Assembly (NCBI RefSeq): GCF_003951285.1
Contig: NZ_RXFQ01000024.1
Coordinates: 1 to 64,000, forward strand
Source of the DNA: Variovorax beijingensis
GTDB lineage: Bacteria > Pseudomonadota > Gammaproteobacteria > Burkholderiales > Burkholderiaceae_C
Direction of reading: 5' to 3'
DNA length: 64,000 nt
Under the pieces are notes generated by a model that was not told where the DNA came from, did no database searches, and saw nothing but the letters and a program-made list of their open reading frames with translations. The number at the start of each line of letters is the position of its first letter. The stretch's first letter is position 1. A program made the translations under genes and the position numbers. Shown here piece after piece: positions 8,748-16,560 of the stretch.

Positions 8748-9203
8748 TCAGCTCTTGAAAAACGCGAGCAGGTCGGGATTGATGAGGTCGGCATGGGTTG
8801 CGCGCATGCCGTGCGGCAGTCCCGGGTAGACCTTCAAGGTCGCGTTCCTGATGATCTTCGCGGTCATCTCGCTCGAGATTCCGATCGGCACGACCTGGTC
8901 GTCGTCGCCGTGCATCATCAGCGTCGGCACGTCCATCTTCTTCAGGTCTTCGGTGAAGTCGGTCTCCAAGAATGCCTTGATGCCGTCATAGTGCGCCTGG
9001 ATGGAACCCATCATGCCCTGCTGCCACCAGTGCTCGCAGATGCCTTCCGAGATCTTCGCGCCGGGCCGATTGAAGCCGTAGAACGGCAGCGTGAAGTCCT
9101 TGAAGAACTGCGGCCGGTTGCTGGCCACCTCCGCGCGAATGCCGTCCAGCATCTCGATGGGCACGCCGTTGGGATTGGCCGCAGTCTTCAGCATCAGCGG
9201 GGC
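8748..9203 (-). pseudogene. Alpha/beta hydrolase (chloroperoxidase-like), 3' half only
   Basis: The reading frame carries the C-terminal half of a cofactor-free haloperoxidase-type hydrolase. It begins about PLMLKTAANPNGVPIE and continues through the cap, the acid region MHGDDDQVVPIG and the catalytic His in GLPHGM to the end. The first half with the oxyanion loop and the nucleophile Ser is absent. Upstream of about 9200 the frame stays open but its translation no longer resembles the family; the DNA there instead matches the end of a LysR gene on the other strand. It therefore looks like the result of a deletion and is almost surely non-functional. Confidence 0.75.
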
Positions 9204-9372
9204 AGCCACAGTGCCCGAGCGGCTCGCCCAGGCCCTGGCCGGGCCTTCGGCCTGTCCCATGTGCGGCATCCGGCCAGGCTGCCCGAGATTGCGATCAGCC
9301 TGTTCTGGCACGGCCGCTATCACAGGGCCCCCGCCGTTGCCTGGCTGCGCGCCTTGATCGTGCGGCTTCATG
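9201..9372 (+). pseudogene. LysR-type regulator, 3' remnant with a frameshift
   Basis: Read on the plus strand, this stretch gives two pieces of a typical LysR C-terminus. The first is AATVPERLAQALAGP. After a frame change near 9240 comes FGLSHVRHPARLPEIAIS, then LFWHGRYHRAP and AWLR. The blocks T-V-P-E-R-L-A and L-F-W-H-x-R-Y-H are common near the end of NodD-like LysR proteins. The DNA-binding domain and most of the effector domain are missing. The fragment abuts the headless hydrolase on the other strand, so one deletion probably removed the 5' halves of two divergent genes. The similarity fades near 9372. Confidence 0.5.
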
Positions 9373-9405
9373 GGGAGGGTATGGACGGTAAGGGCAGGCA
9401 GCCCG

Positions 9406-9434
9406 TTGACGAAGCCACCGCTTGTGTATATACT
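9406..9434 (+). promoter_or_regulatory. Sigma-70 type promoter of vapBC
   Basis: A TTGACG hexamer (9406-9411) is followed after exactly 17 bases by TATACT (9429-9434), close to consensus at both elements and spacing. Transcription would start about 9441, 25 bases before the antitoxin ATG, which has an AAGGAGG ribosome site at 9454-9460. The -10 element lies inside the repeat bound by the presumed operator at 9425-9447. Confidence 0.7.
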
Positions 9435-9447
9435 TTTTGTATATACA
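9425..9447. promoter_or_regulatory. Probable VapB/VapBC operator
   Basis: TGTATATAC (9425-9433) and TGTATATACA (9438-9447) are repeated 13 bases apart; the second copy is a perfect palindrome. They cover the -10 element and the likely start site, as expected for the autorepression operator of a type II toxin-antitoxin operon, in which the antitoxin or the complex binds palindromic repeats. Confidence 0.65.
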
Positions 9448-9465
9448 TCACGCAAGGAGGCCCCG

Positions 9466-9696
9466 ATGACCTACGCCCGTGTTTTCCAATCCGGCAACAG
9501 CCAGGCTGTGCGCTTGCCGAAGGAGTTCCGATTGACATCCGAGCAGGTGGAGATTTTTCGCCAAGGCAACGACATTGTTTTGCGTGAGCGGCCCGCGAGC
9601 GCAACCGCAATCTTCGACGCGCTCGTCGAAATGCCTTCCGACTTCATGGCCAATGGCCGCGACGATACCGCACCCCAGGAACGGGAGTCGTTCTGA
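9466..9696 (+). CDS. vapB: VapB-family antitoxin (AbrB/SpoVT fold)
   Basis: A 76-residue protein opening with TYARVFQSGNSQAVRLPKEF, the swapped-hairpin AbrB-type DNA-binding domain of VapB antitoxins. The C-terminal half (about residues 48-76) is acidic and poorly structured, as expected for the segment that wraps the toxin's active site. The start is fixed by a strong AAGGAGG 5 bases upstream. It precedes the toxin with no gap at all (TGA directly followed by ATG). Expected regulation is autorepression through the repeats at 9425-9447. Confidence 0.88.
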   Translation: MTYARVFQSGNSQAVRLPKEFRLTSEQVEIFRQGNDIVLRERPASATAIFDALVEMPSDFMANGRDDTAPQERESF

Positions 9697-10101
9697 ATGG
9701 CCATCAGGTATCTACTCGACACCAACATCTGCATCTACATCGCCAAGCACAATCCGGCAGCGGTTCGAGCACGCTTCGAGCAACTGAGCGCCGACATCCT
9801 GGCCATATCGGTCATTACGCTCGGCGAACTGCAACATGGCGCGGAAAAAAGCCAGGCTCGCTCCAAGGCACTGGCTGCGCTGAAGCAACTGCAAAGCGTC
9901 ATCCAGGTCCAACCAGTCACGGAGGCGGTGGCCCAACACTACGGTCAGATTCGCAGCGCCCTTGAGCGCAAGGGCCGGCCCATCGGGAACAACGACCTGT
10001 GGATTGCCGCTCACGCCCGCGCCGAAGGCTGGGTGCTGGTCACCAACAACGAGCGCGAGTTCAGCCGCGTCGAGGGTCTGGAGGTCGAGAACTGGGCGTG
10101 A
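9697..10101 (+). CDS. vapC: VapC-family PIN-domain toxin ribonuclease
   Basis: A 134-residue PIN-domain protein, the usual length of VapC. The acidic metal-binding residues are visible: Asp8 in LLDTN, Glu44 in TLGELQHG, Asp100 in GNNDLWIAAHA, and the late TNNEREF block (Asn117 to Glu119). Such toxins cleave tRNA or rRNA when freed from antitoxin. The sequence is complete, so the pair should be functional. It follows VapB directly and is followed 19 bases later by the end of the converging acs gene. The position next to a deletion scar suggests the pair moved in or stabilised this spot. Confidence 0.9.
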   Translation: MAIRYLLDTNICIYIAKHNPAAVRARFEQLSADILAISVITLGELQHGAEKSQARSKALAALKQLQSVIQVQPVTEAVAQHYGQIRSALERKGRPIGNNDLWIAAHARAEGWVLVTNNEREFSRVEGLEVENWA

Positions 10102-10120
10102 TGCTTCAATGCACCGCCCC

Positions 10121-12088
10121 TCAGTTCCGCTCCGACAGTTGCGCCAGGATAGCCGGGTTCTCCAGCGTCGACGTGTCCTGCGTGATCGGCTCGCCCTTGG
10201 CCACGGAGCGCAGCAGCCGGCGCATGATCTTGCCGCTGCGCGTCTTCGGCAGGTTGTCGCCAAAGCGGATGTCCTTGGGCTTGGCGATGGGGCCGATCTC
10301 TTTTGCGACCCAGTTGCGCAGCTCGTTCGCGATCTTCTTCGCTTCGTCTCCGGTGGGGCGCGCGCGCTTGAGCACGACGAAGGCGCAGATCGCCTCGCCG
10401 GTGGTGTCGTCGGGGCGGCCGACCACCGCGGCTTCGGCCACGAGCGCGGTGCACGACACCAGCGCCGATTCGATCTCCATCGTGCCCATGCGGTGGCCCG
10501 AGACATTGAGCACATCGTCGATGCGGCCGGTGATCGTGAAATAGCCGGTCTTCGCATCGCGGATGGCGCCGTCGCCCGCGAGGTAGAAGCCCTTGAGTTC
10601 CGGCGGGTAGTAGCTCGCCTTGAAGCGCTCCGGGTCGCCCCAGATCGTGCGGATCATGCTCGGCCAGGGCTTCTTCACCACCAAGATGCCGCCTTGGCCG
10701 TTCGGCACGTCGGCGCCGGTCTCGTCGACGATGGCCGCCGCGATGCCGGGGAAGGGCAGGGTGCAGGAGCCCGGCACCAGCGGCGTGGCGCCCGGCAGCG
10801 GCGTGATCATGTGGCCGCCCGTCTCCGTCTGCCAAAAAGTGTCGACAATCGGACAGAGGCCGCCGCCGACGTGATGGTGGAACCACTCCCAGGCCGCCGG
10901 ATTGATCGGCTCGCCCACCGAGCCCAGGATGCGCAGGCTCGACAGGTCGTAGCGCTTCGGGTGCACGGCTGCGTTGCCTTCGGCCGCCTTGATCAGCGAG
11001 CGGATGGCCGTGGGCGCGGTGTAGAACACGCTCACCTTGTGGTCCTGGATCATCTTCCAGAAGCGGCCCGCGTCGGGGTAGGTGGGCACGCCCTCGAACA
11101 CCACTTCGGTGGCACCCAGCGCCAGCGGGCCGTAGGCGATGTAGGTATGGCCCGTGACCCAGCCGATGTCGGCGGTGCACCAGAACACGTCGGCGGGCTT
11201 CAGGTCGAAGGTCCACTTCGTCGTCAGCGCCGCATGCAGCAGGTAGCCGCCGCTGGAATGCTGCACGCCCTTGGGCTTGCCGGTCGACCCGGAGGTGTAG
11301 AGCACGAACAGCGGATGCTCGGCGCCCACCCATTCGGGCTCGCAGGTCTCGGGCTGGGCCTGCGTCTCTTCGTGCAGCCAGCGGTCGCGCGATGGCACCC
11401 AGCCGATCGGGCCGCCGGTGCGCCGGTAGACGACGACGTTCTTCACGCTCTCGCAGCCGCCCAGCGCGATGGCATCGTCCACGATGGCCTTGAGCGGCAG
11501 CTGCTTGCCGCCGCGCACCTGTTCGTCGGCGGTGACGACCATCACGGCGCCGGCATCCTGGATGCGGTCGCGCAGGCTCTGCGCCGAGAAACCGCCGAAC
11601 ACCACCGAATGCGTGGCGCCGATGCGCGCACAGGCCTGCATCGCGACCACGCCTTCAATGCTCATCGACATGTAGATGACGACCCGGTCCCCCTTCTTCA
11701 CGCCGCGCGCCTTCAGCGCGTTGGCCATGCGGCCGGTGCGCGCGAGCAGCTCGCGGTAGCTGACCCGCGTCACCTGCCCGTCGTCGGCCTCGAAGATGAT
11801 GGCGGTCTTGTCGCCCAGGCCGCGCTCGACCTGGCGATCCAGGCAGTTCCAGGACACGTTCAGCGTACCGTCCTCGAACCATTTGAAGAAGGGCGCCCGG
11901 CTGTCGTCGAGCCCCCGGGTGAACGGCGTTTTCCAGCTCAGGAACTCGCGCGCAAGGCGCGACCAGTAGCCGCTGTGGTCGGCCTCTGCCTCGGCCACCA
12001 GTTTCTCGTACGCCTGCATGCCGTACACATGGGCGTCCTTCATGTCCGGGGCTGGAATGAGAGGGGTTGCTGCTTCGTTGCTGCTCAC
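10121..12088 (-). CDS. acs: Acetyl-CoA synthetase
   Basis: A 655-residue AMP-forming acetate:CoA ligase, full length for the family. The P-loop is YTSGSTGKPKG, the adenylate region is DTFWQTETGG, and the acetylation-regulated Lys is K620 in PKTRSGKIMRR. The start is a GTG at 12088 with an AGGAG site. It is the last gene of the malonate decarboxylase run, 50 bases after mdcH. This makes sense because malonate decarboxylase releases acetate; Acs would turn it into acetyl-CoA. Whether it is also the housekeeping copy of this genome cannot be seen from the window. Confidence 0.95.
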   Translation of the reverse strand: MSSNEAATPLIPAPDMKDAHVYGMQAYEKLVAEAEADHSGYWSRLAREFLSWKTPFTRGLDDSRAPFFKWFEDGTLNVSWNCLDRQVERGLGDKTAIIFEADDGQVTRVSYRELLARTGRMANALKARGVKKGDRVVIYMSMSIEGVVAMQACARIGATHSVVFGGFSAQSLRDRIQDAGAVMVVTADEQVRGGKQLPLKAIVDDAIALGGCESVKNVVVYRRTGGPIGWVPSRDRWLHEETQAQPETCEPEWVGAEHPLFVLYTSGSTGKPKGVQHSSGGYLLHAALTTKWTFDLKPADVFWCTADIGWVTGHTYIAYGPLALGATEVVFEGVPTYPDAGRFWKMIQDHKVSVFYTAPTAIRSLIKAAEGNAAVHPKRYDLSSLRILGSVGEPINPAAWEWFHHHVGGGLCPIVDTFWQTETGGHMITPLPGATPLVPGSCTLPFPGIAAAIVDETGADVPNGQGGILVVKKPWPSMIRTIWGDPERFKASYYPPELKGFYLAGDGAIRDAKTGYFTITGRIDDVLNVSGHRMGTMEIESALVSCTALVAEAAVVGRPDDTTGEAICAFVVLKRARPTGDEAKKIANELRNWVAKEIGPIAKPKDIRFGDNLPKTRSGKIMRRLLRSVAKGEPITQDTSTLENPAILAQLSERN

Positions 12089-12138
12089 GGTGGATCTCCT
12101 GATGGTTCGATTCGGTGCGCCAAGGGGCCTGCCTGGCT

Positions 12139-13047
12139 TCACGGGTCCGCATGGCTGTTGAGCCAGGCCGCAACCGCTGCGGCGCTGCGGAAGTCGTCGC
12201 AGGCGCGCGCGGGAACGCCGGGATGGCGCTGGTTCCACATGCGCGAGAGCGCCTGGCCCGGTCCCACCTCCAGCACGCAGCGCACCTGCCGCGCCATGAT
12301 GTTTTCCATGCATTCGTCCCAGCGGACCGTCTGGGCGATCTGGGCAGCCAATGCCACCCGGGCAGACCCTGCATCGCGGATGCGGTCCCCCGCATTGCTG
12401 AACAGCACGGCGCGGGGCGCATGAAACGGCACCTGCGCAAGCACCAGTGAAAAGCTCTCTGCCGCTTCGCGCATCCAGGGCGTGTGGGACGCGACGTTGA
12501 CCCGCAGGCGCGTGCACTGCGCACCGGCTGCCAGGGCCATGCGCTCGGCGTCGTTCAATGCCGCGATCGGGCCGCCGAGGACCACGCTGGCGCTGCCGTT
12601 GCGAATCGCGAGTTCGAGCCCCGCATCGATGCGCAATTGCTCCAGCTTCTGCTCGGACAGGCCGCTGACGGCCAGGAGGCCACCGGGCGCACGTGCGGCG
12701 CAGCGGTCCATGGCCGCGGCCCGCTGCGGCGCGAGTGCTGCGGCCGCGCCCGCATCGATCACGCCGGCCGCACTGAAGGCCGCCAGTTCGCCGACGCTGT
12801 AGCCGGCGACCGCGGCGGGCGGCGGGACCAGGGGCGCGAGCTGTGCCCAGGCCGCCAGGGCAAGGCCCGTCAGCAGCGTCTGCGCGTTGCCGTTGCGTTC
12901 GGCCCATTGCGGGTCTGCGAGGGCACGGCGCCAGTCGTCGACGCCAAGCCGCGCGCACATGTTGCGCACGAGTGGGTCGTCCGTCAGCCAGGGCAGCATC
13001 GCGGGATGCTGGGTGCCCTGGCCGGAAAAAAGCAGTGCGAAGCTCAT
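12139..13047 (-). CDS. mdcH: Malonate decarboxylase subunit epsilon, malonyl transferase
   Basis: A 302-residue acyltransferase of the FabD fold that loads malonyl groups onto the malonate decarboxylase acyl carrier protein. It has the oxyanion motif LLFSGQGTQHPAM at the start, the nucleophile in GYSVGELAAFSAAG (a variant of GHSxGE) and the His in VNVASHTPWM. The ATG at 13047 overlaps the mdcB stop by 4 bases, which favours it over an in-frame ATG four codons upstream. In this system it begins the cycle by exchanging acetyl for malonyl on the prosthetic group. Confidence 0.92.
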   Translation of the reverse strand: MSFALLFSGQGTQHPAMLPWLTDDPLVRNMCARLGVDDWRRALADPQWAERNGNAQTLLTGLALAAWAQLAPLVPPPAAVAGYSVGELAAFSAAGVIDAGAAAALAPQRAAAMDRCAARAPGGLLAVSGLSEQKLEQLRIDAGLELAIRNGSASVVLGGPIAALNDAERMALAAGAQCTRLRVNVASHTPWMREAAESFSLVLAQVPFHAPRAVLFSNAGDRIRDAGSARVALAAQIAQTVRWDECMENIMARQVRCVLEVGPGQALSRMWNQRHPGVPARACDDFRSAAAVAAWLNSHADP

Positions 13048-13907
13048 GAGCCTGGACACACGCGCTGGAGCCAGCAGGCGGCGGCCAGCGTGTCTGCCGC
13101 GCCACCGGACGACAGGCGCTGCCGCACGAAATCGTCTGCGATGGCTTGCGCCTCCTCAAGCCCTTCGGGCCGCGCGATGCCTCCCCGATCGAGAAAACCC
13201 TGCGCCGCGCGCTGGGCGTCGCGCAGGCCGGCAAGGCCCCCGCGGTGCGCGAGGTTGCTGTCGTCCAGCACCGCAATGATGTGGAACAAGGCATCGAGCC
13301 GGGCCTGGCGGGGCGTGAGGCCCCCAGCCAATGCCTTCCTCAGCGCAGGAAGCGCTGTCTCGAACAGCACCGGAAACGCCAGCGCCGCCTCTTCGGATGC
13401 GCTGCGCAGGCCATGGCGCCGTGCAGCGATGCCGCCGGGCAGCACGGGTGGGCGCTGGCTGCGCCTGGCCAGTGCCTCGCCCCAATGCCGGCGCAGCGCA
13501 TCGCGCAGTGCCGCCGGGTCCAATGCATCGCCATGCGCCCGCAGCACGGCACCGGCCGCGGCGCACAACAGGCCGAGCATGAAGATCGCGCCGCGGTGCG
13601 TGTTGACGCCGCCGGTGGCGGCCAGCATGCGCGCCTCCGCCGCGATGCCGTGCCGCTCGAGCACCGCGAAGTCCGCACCTGCAGCGCCGGCCTCGGCGAT
13701 CTGTACGAAGTAGCGGCGCAGCGAGAACAGGCTGCGCATGAAGGTGTGTGCATCCATGTCGTCGTGGCTGCCGCAGTCGATCAGCGTGACCAGGCCGGGC
13801 TTGGGCGACAGCGACAGTTCGTCGTAGAGCGAGAGCGTGGCCGCGCGTCCGATCACCGCCGGTGTCAGGCGTGAATCCGGTGCCGGCAAAAGCGCGAAGT
13901 TCCTCAT
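13044..13907 (-). CDS. mdcB: Triphosphoribosyl-dephospho-CoA synthase
   Basis: A 287-residue member of the CitG/MdcB family, which makes the precursor of the 2'-(5''-phosphoribosyl)-3'-dephospho-CoA prosthetic group from ATP and dephospho-CoA. The family blocks SLYDELSLSPKPGLVT, GSHDDMDAHTFMRS and GGVNTHRGAIF are present, the last two holding the acidic and ATP-binding residues. It overlaps mdcG by 4 bases and mdcH by 4 bases, so prosthetic-group synthesis and transfer are coupled in translation. Confidence 0.93.
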   Translation of the reverse strand: MRNFALLPAPDSRLTPAVIGRAATLSLYDELSLSPKPGLVTLIDCGSHDDMDAHTFMRSLFSLRRYFVQIAEAGAAGADFAVLERHGIAAEARMLAATGGVNTHRGAIFMLGLLCAAAGAVLRAHGDALDPAALRDALRRHWGEALARRSQRPPVLPGGIAARRHGLRSASEEAALAFPVLFETALPALRKALAGGLTPRQARLDALFHIIAVLDDSNLAHRGGLAGLRDAQRAAQGFLDRGGIARPEGLEEAQAIADDFVRQRLSSGGAADTLAAACWLQRVCPGS

Positions 13908-14596
13908 GCGGCGATCTCCATCGGTTCAGTGCGACCACACCATGCGGCATCGCGATGCAGGCTCGCGCCGTCGAGCCGCTTGACCATCACGGCCCGCGCG
14001 CGCCCGGCGCGCCATTCGACCCATTCACGCCATGCCACCGCTGCGCCCTCGCCGAACACGAGCTCGCCGTCCAGCCGGGGCTGCGGTGCCTCGAACGACG
14101 CGAGCGCGCGCACCACGGCATCCGCATGGGCCGCTCCCTCGACCGCGACCGACAGGTCGATGTCGGAGGCCGCGCGCACATGGTCGAGGCCGCTGATCGC
14201 CTGCCAGCCGTAGCTTCCGAACACGCGTGCCGCCGCGTGGCACTGGCGGAGCCTGCCGAGCAGTTCGCGCAGCGCATCCCGCGCTGGCGGCGGCAGCAGG
14301 TCCTGCACGTCGGCGAGCCACGGGAACTCGCCCCGGCCCTGCACAGCGGCGTGCGGCACCTGCAGTGCGAGCCGGCGCCGGCCCCAGCGCGCAGGCGCCG
14401 GCAAACCCAGTGCGATCCATTCATTGGCGCCGGGAAGGGCCGGCTGGCGCGTCACGACCAGCGGCAGTCGATGCGAGGCCCAATGCGCGAGGCAGTCGCG
14501 CGCCTGCACATCCCACGGCCGGCCCAGCACGGCGGCCCACCCGCGCGAGGTGAGCCAGGCGAGTTGGTGGCGATGCAGCGAAACCATGGCGGTCAT
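13904..14596 (-). CDS. mdcG: Phosphoribosyl-dephospho-CoA transferase (holo-ACP synthase)
   Basis: A 230-residue MdcG, the nucleotidyltransferase that attaches the prosthetic group to the Ser of MdcC. The polymerase-beta-like motif RVFGSYGWQAISGLDHVRAA followed by SDIDLSV supplies the Gly-Ser and the metal-binding Asp pair; the N-terminal half holds the HRHQLAWL start typical of the family. It begins 17 bases after mdcE and overlaps mdcB by 4 bases. The order G then B then H agrees with known mdc operons in content, if not in exact order. Confidence 0.92.
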   Translation of the reverse strand: MTAMVSLHRHQLAWLTSRGWAAVLGRPWDVQARDCLAHWASHRLPLVVTRQPALPGANEWIALGLPAPARWGRRRLALQVPHAAVQGRGEFPWLADVQDLLPPPARDALRELLGRLRQCHAAARVFGSYGWQAISGLDHVRAASDIDLSVAVEGAAHADAVVRALASFEAPQPRLDGELVFGEGAAVAWREWVEWRAGRARAVMVKRLDGASLHRDAAWCGRTEPMEIAA

Positions 14597-14613
14597 TCGA
14601 ACTCAGCCTGCGT

Positions 14614-15315
14614 TCACGCAGCGTCCAGCACGCGCTGCACGACCGCGGCGGCGAGCCGGCGTCCACCGCGCTCGGCGCCGTCGCGCGCGCGCCGGTCTTC
14701 GGTCGGCGTGTGGGCCAGCGCGTCGCGCAGGCAGGCCTGCAGGTCGCCGCGCCAGAGCGCACGCACGCCGCCCATCGCCACGTAGTTCTGCACGCCGGGT
14801 GCGAACACCGGGTTGGACTGCGACAGCGCCGTGAGCCTGTCCTCCGGCAGCTTGGTCACGCGCGCCATCGCGGGGATGCGCATGACGCGGATCTCGGCGT
14901 CGGGCAGCGCGTAGCAGGCGTCGGCAATCAGCCCCGAGGTGATGAAGCCGCCGGACAGCGCCTGGTCGTACACCAGGCCGAGCACGCGGTGGCCGCGGCG
15001 CCGCGCCAGGTCGATGCTGGCGCCCAGGTGCGCCATCGCCCGGTTGATGCCGAGCAGTTCATCGCGCCGGCGCAATTGCTGGCCCTGGGTGTCGATCAAG
15101 AGCAGGATCGGCCGGCCTGGATGCCGTGCGATGGTGTCCAGCACGACGCGGGCCTGCGCGAGCGCGAGCCGGACCCCGATCGGCGCATGGTGGGTCGTGC
15201 CGATCACCGCAAGAGGCTCGCCGTCGAAGATGACTTCGCCCTGCAGAAAATCGCCGTCCTCGCGCATCCCGTGGTAAGGGCCGAAGAGCTGGGTGACCAG
15301 AGAACTCCATTGCAT
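14614..15315 (-). CDS. mdcE: Malonate decarboxylase subunit gamma
   Basis: A 233-residue gamma subunit, a crotonase-fold relative of carboxyltransferases that pairs with MdcD to decarboxylate malonyl-S-ACP. The start MQWSSLVTQLFGP and the core block DTQGQQLRRRDELLGINRAMAH are diagnostic, as is QALSGGFITSGLIAD. It lies 14 bases after mdcD. In the cell the D-E complex acts on the acyl carrier protein and releases carbon dioxide, leaving acetyl-ACP. Confidence 0.94.
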   Translation of the reverse strand: MQWSSLVTQLFGPYHGMREDGDFLQGEVIFDGEPLAVIGTTHHAPIGVRLALAQARVVLDTIARHPGRPILLLIDTQGQQLRRRDELLGINRAMAHLGASIDLARRRGHRVLGLVYDQALSGGFITSGLIADACYALPDAEIRVMRIPAMARVTKLPEDRLTALSQSNPVFAPGVQNYVAMGGVRALWRGDLQACLRDALAHTPTEDRRARDGAERGGRRLAAAVVQRVLDAA

Positions 15316-15329
15316 GTGATGCTCCTCGT

Positions 15330-16217
15330 TCAGATGGTGCGCAGCGCGCGGACGGCTTCGACCGACAGCTCCGGCACCTGCTGCGCATCGGCAATGCCGA
15401 GTGCGCTCCAGAGCAGCGCCGCTTCGTCGTGGCCGGCGCTGTCGACGTTGTCGGCGGGCAGGGCGTGCAGGCGTGCGGTGAGCAAGGCGTGCTCGTCTTC
15501 CAGCGCCGCCAGGGTCAATGGCCTCGATTCATCGATCGCGGCGACGGCCGCCTCGCGAAAGGCGGAAACGTCGTCCTCGACCAGCGCATCGCAGTCGCCA
15601 ATGAGCCAGCGGTGCTTGCCGCCGGTCGTGCGCCAGACCAGCGCCCGGTCGCGCGAGTCGAACTCCTCCACGCCATGAGACGCCTCGATCACTTCGGGGC
15701 CCGACATCGCCAGCCGGCCGACATCGCTCATCACGATGTGGTCGGCACAGCGCGCCACGATGCCCATGCCGCCGAAGCAGCCGTTGGCACCGCCGATCAG
15801 CACGAGCACCGGGATGCCGGCGGCGCGCACGTCGAGCACGGCGCGCATCACTTCCGATACCGCGATCAACCCGGCGTTGGCCTCGTGCAATCGCACGCCG
15901 CCCGATTCGGCCAGCAGCAGCACGGCCGCCGGCCGGTCGCGCAACGCGCGCTGCAGCAGGCCGACCAGCTTGGCGCCATGCACCTCGCCCACGCCGCCGC
16001 CCATGAACGCGCCCTCCTGGGCGGCCACGAACACGCGGCGGCCACCCAGCATCGCGCGGCCGACCGCCACGCCGTCGTCGAAGGCGGAGGGCACACCGAG
16101 CTGCGCCAGGTGCGGGCTCATGACCCGCTCGCTCGGCGGCAGCCATTCGTGGAAGCTGCCGGGATCGAGCAGCAGCGCCAGCCGCTCGCGCGCCGAGCAT
16201 TCGGCATAGCTGATCAT
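15330..16217 (-). CDS. mdcD: Malonate decarboxylase subunit beta
   Basis: A 295-residue beta subunit with the carboxyltransferase-like fold. Visible family blocks are SARERLALLLDPGSFHEW at the start, QEGAFMGGGVGEVHGAKL and ESGGVRLHEAN, then GGANGCFGGMGI. It forms the decarboxylase with MdcE. Its ATG overlaps the mdcC stop by 4 bases (ATGA), so carrier protein and decarboxylase are made together. Length and residues look normal. Confidence 0.94.
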   Translation of the reverse strand: MISYAECSARERLALLLDPGSFHEWLPPSERVMSPHLAQLGVPSAFDDGVAVGRAMLGGRRVFVAAQEGAFMGGGVGEVHGAKLVGLLQRALRDRPAAVLLLAESGGVRLHEANAGLIAVSEVMRAVLDVRAAGIPVLVLIGGANGCFGGMGIVARCADHIVMSDVGRLAMSGPEVIEASHGVEEFDSRDRALVWRTTGGKHRWLIGDCDALVEDDVSAFREAAVAAIDESRPLTLAALEDEHALLTARLHALPADNVDSAGHDEAALLWSALGIADAQQVPELSVEAVRALRTI

Positions 16218-16546
16218 GGTTGGCCTCCGGCGATCTCGGCCACCGCCTGGTCCAGGCGCAGGCTCACCACCGCAGGCGTGGCGCCCATGTCGTTGATCGA
16301 CACGCGCACGCCGGCCAGCGGATGGCGCGCGTGGAAGTCGTTCATCACGGCCTGCCAGATCGGTCCGAAGCCGCGCGCCGAGGTTTCGACACGCACGGCG
16401 CAGCCGTTGTCATTGGTTGGCTCGAGCAGCACCTCGAGGTTGCCCGAGCCGACCACGCCGACCAGCACCGGTGCAAAGGCGCCGGCCGGCCGGCCGCCGG
16501 AAAAGGAAAAGTCCAGGGTTTCGAGCCCTGCGGGAACGTCGCTCAT
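16214..16546 (-). CDS. mdcC: Malonate decarboxylase acyl carrier protein (subunit delta)
   Basis: A 110-residue carrier protein. The attachment site for the phosphoribosyl-dephospho-CoA arm is Ser34 in VGVVGSGNLEVLLEP, the family hallmark. A good AGGAG site lies upstream of ATG 16546. It follows mdcA by 14 bases and overlaps mdcD. During the cycle the arm carries acetyl, is exchanged for malonyl by MdcA, and is then decarboxylated by MdcD-E. Confidence 0.93.
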   Translation of the reverse strand: MSDVPAGLETLDFSFSGGRPAGAFAPVLVGVVGSGNLEVLLEPTNDNGCAVRVETSARGFGPIWQAVMNDFHARHPLAGVRVSINDMGATPAVVSLRLDQAVAEIAGGQP

Positions 16547-16560
16547 CGTTGAATCTCCTG

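Noticed and set aside
8601..9587. 328-codon plus-strand frame as one gene covering the scar
   Set aside because: Only its part around 9243-9372 resembles a protein family (LysR end); the rest is antisense to the AraC and hydrolase frames.
12115..13713. Several plus-strand frames opposite mdcH and mdcB
   Set aside because: They lie exactly opposite genes with clear catalytic motifs and lack any of their own.
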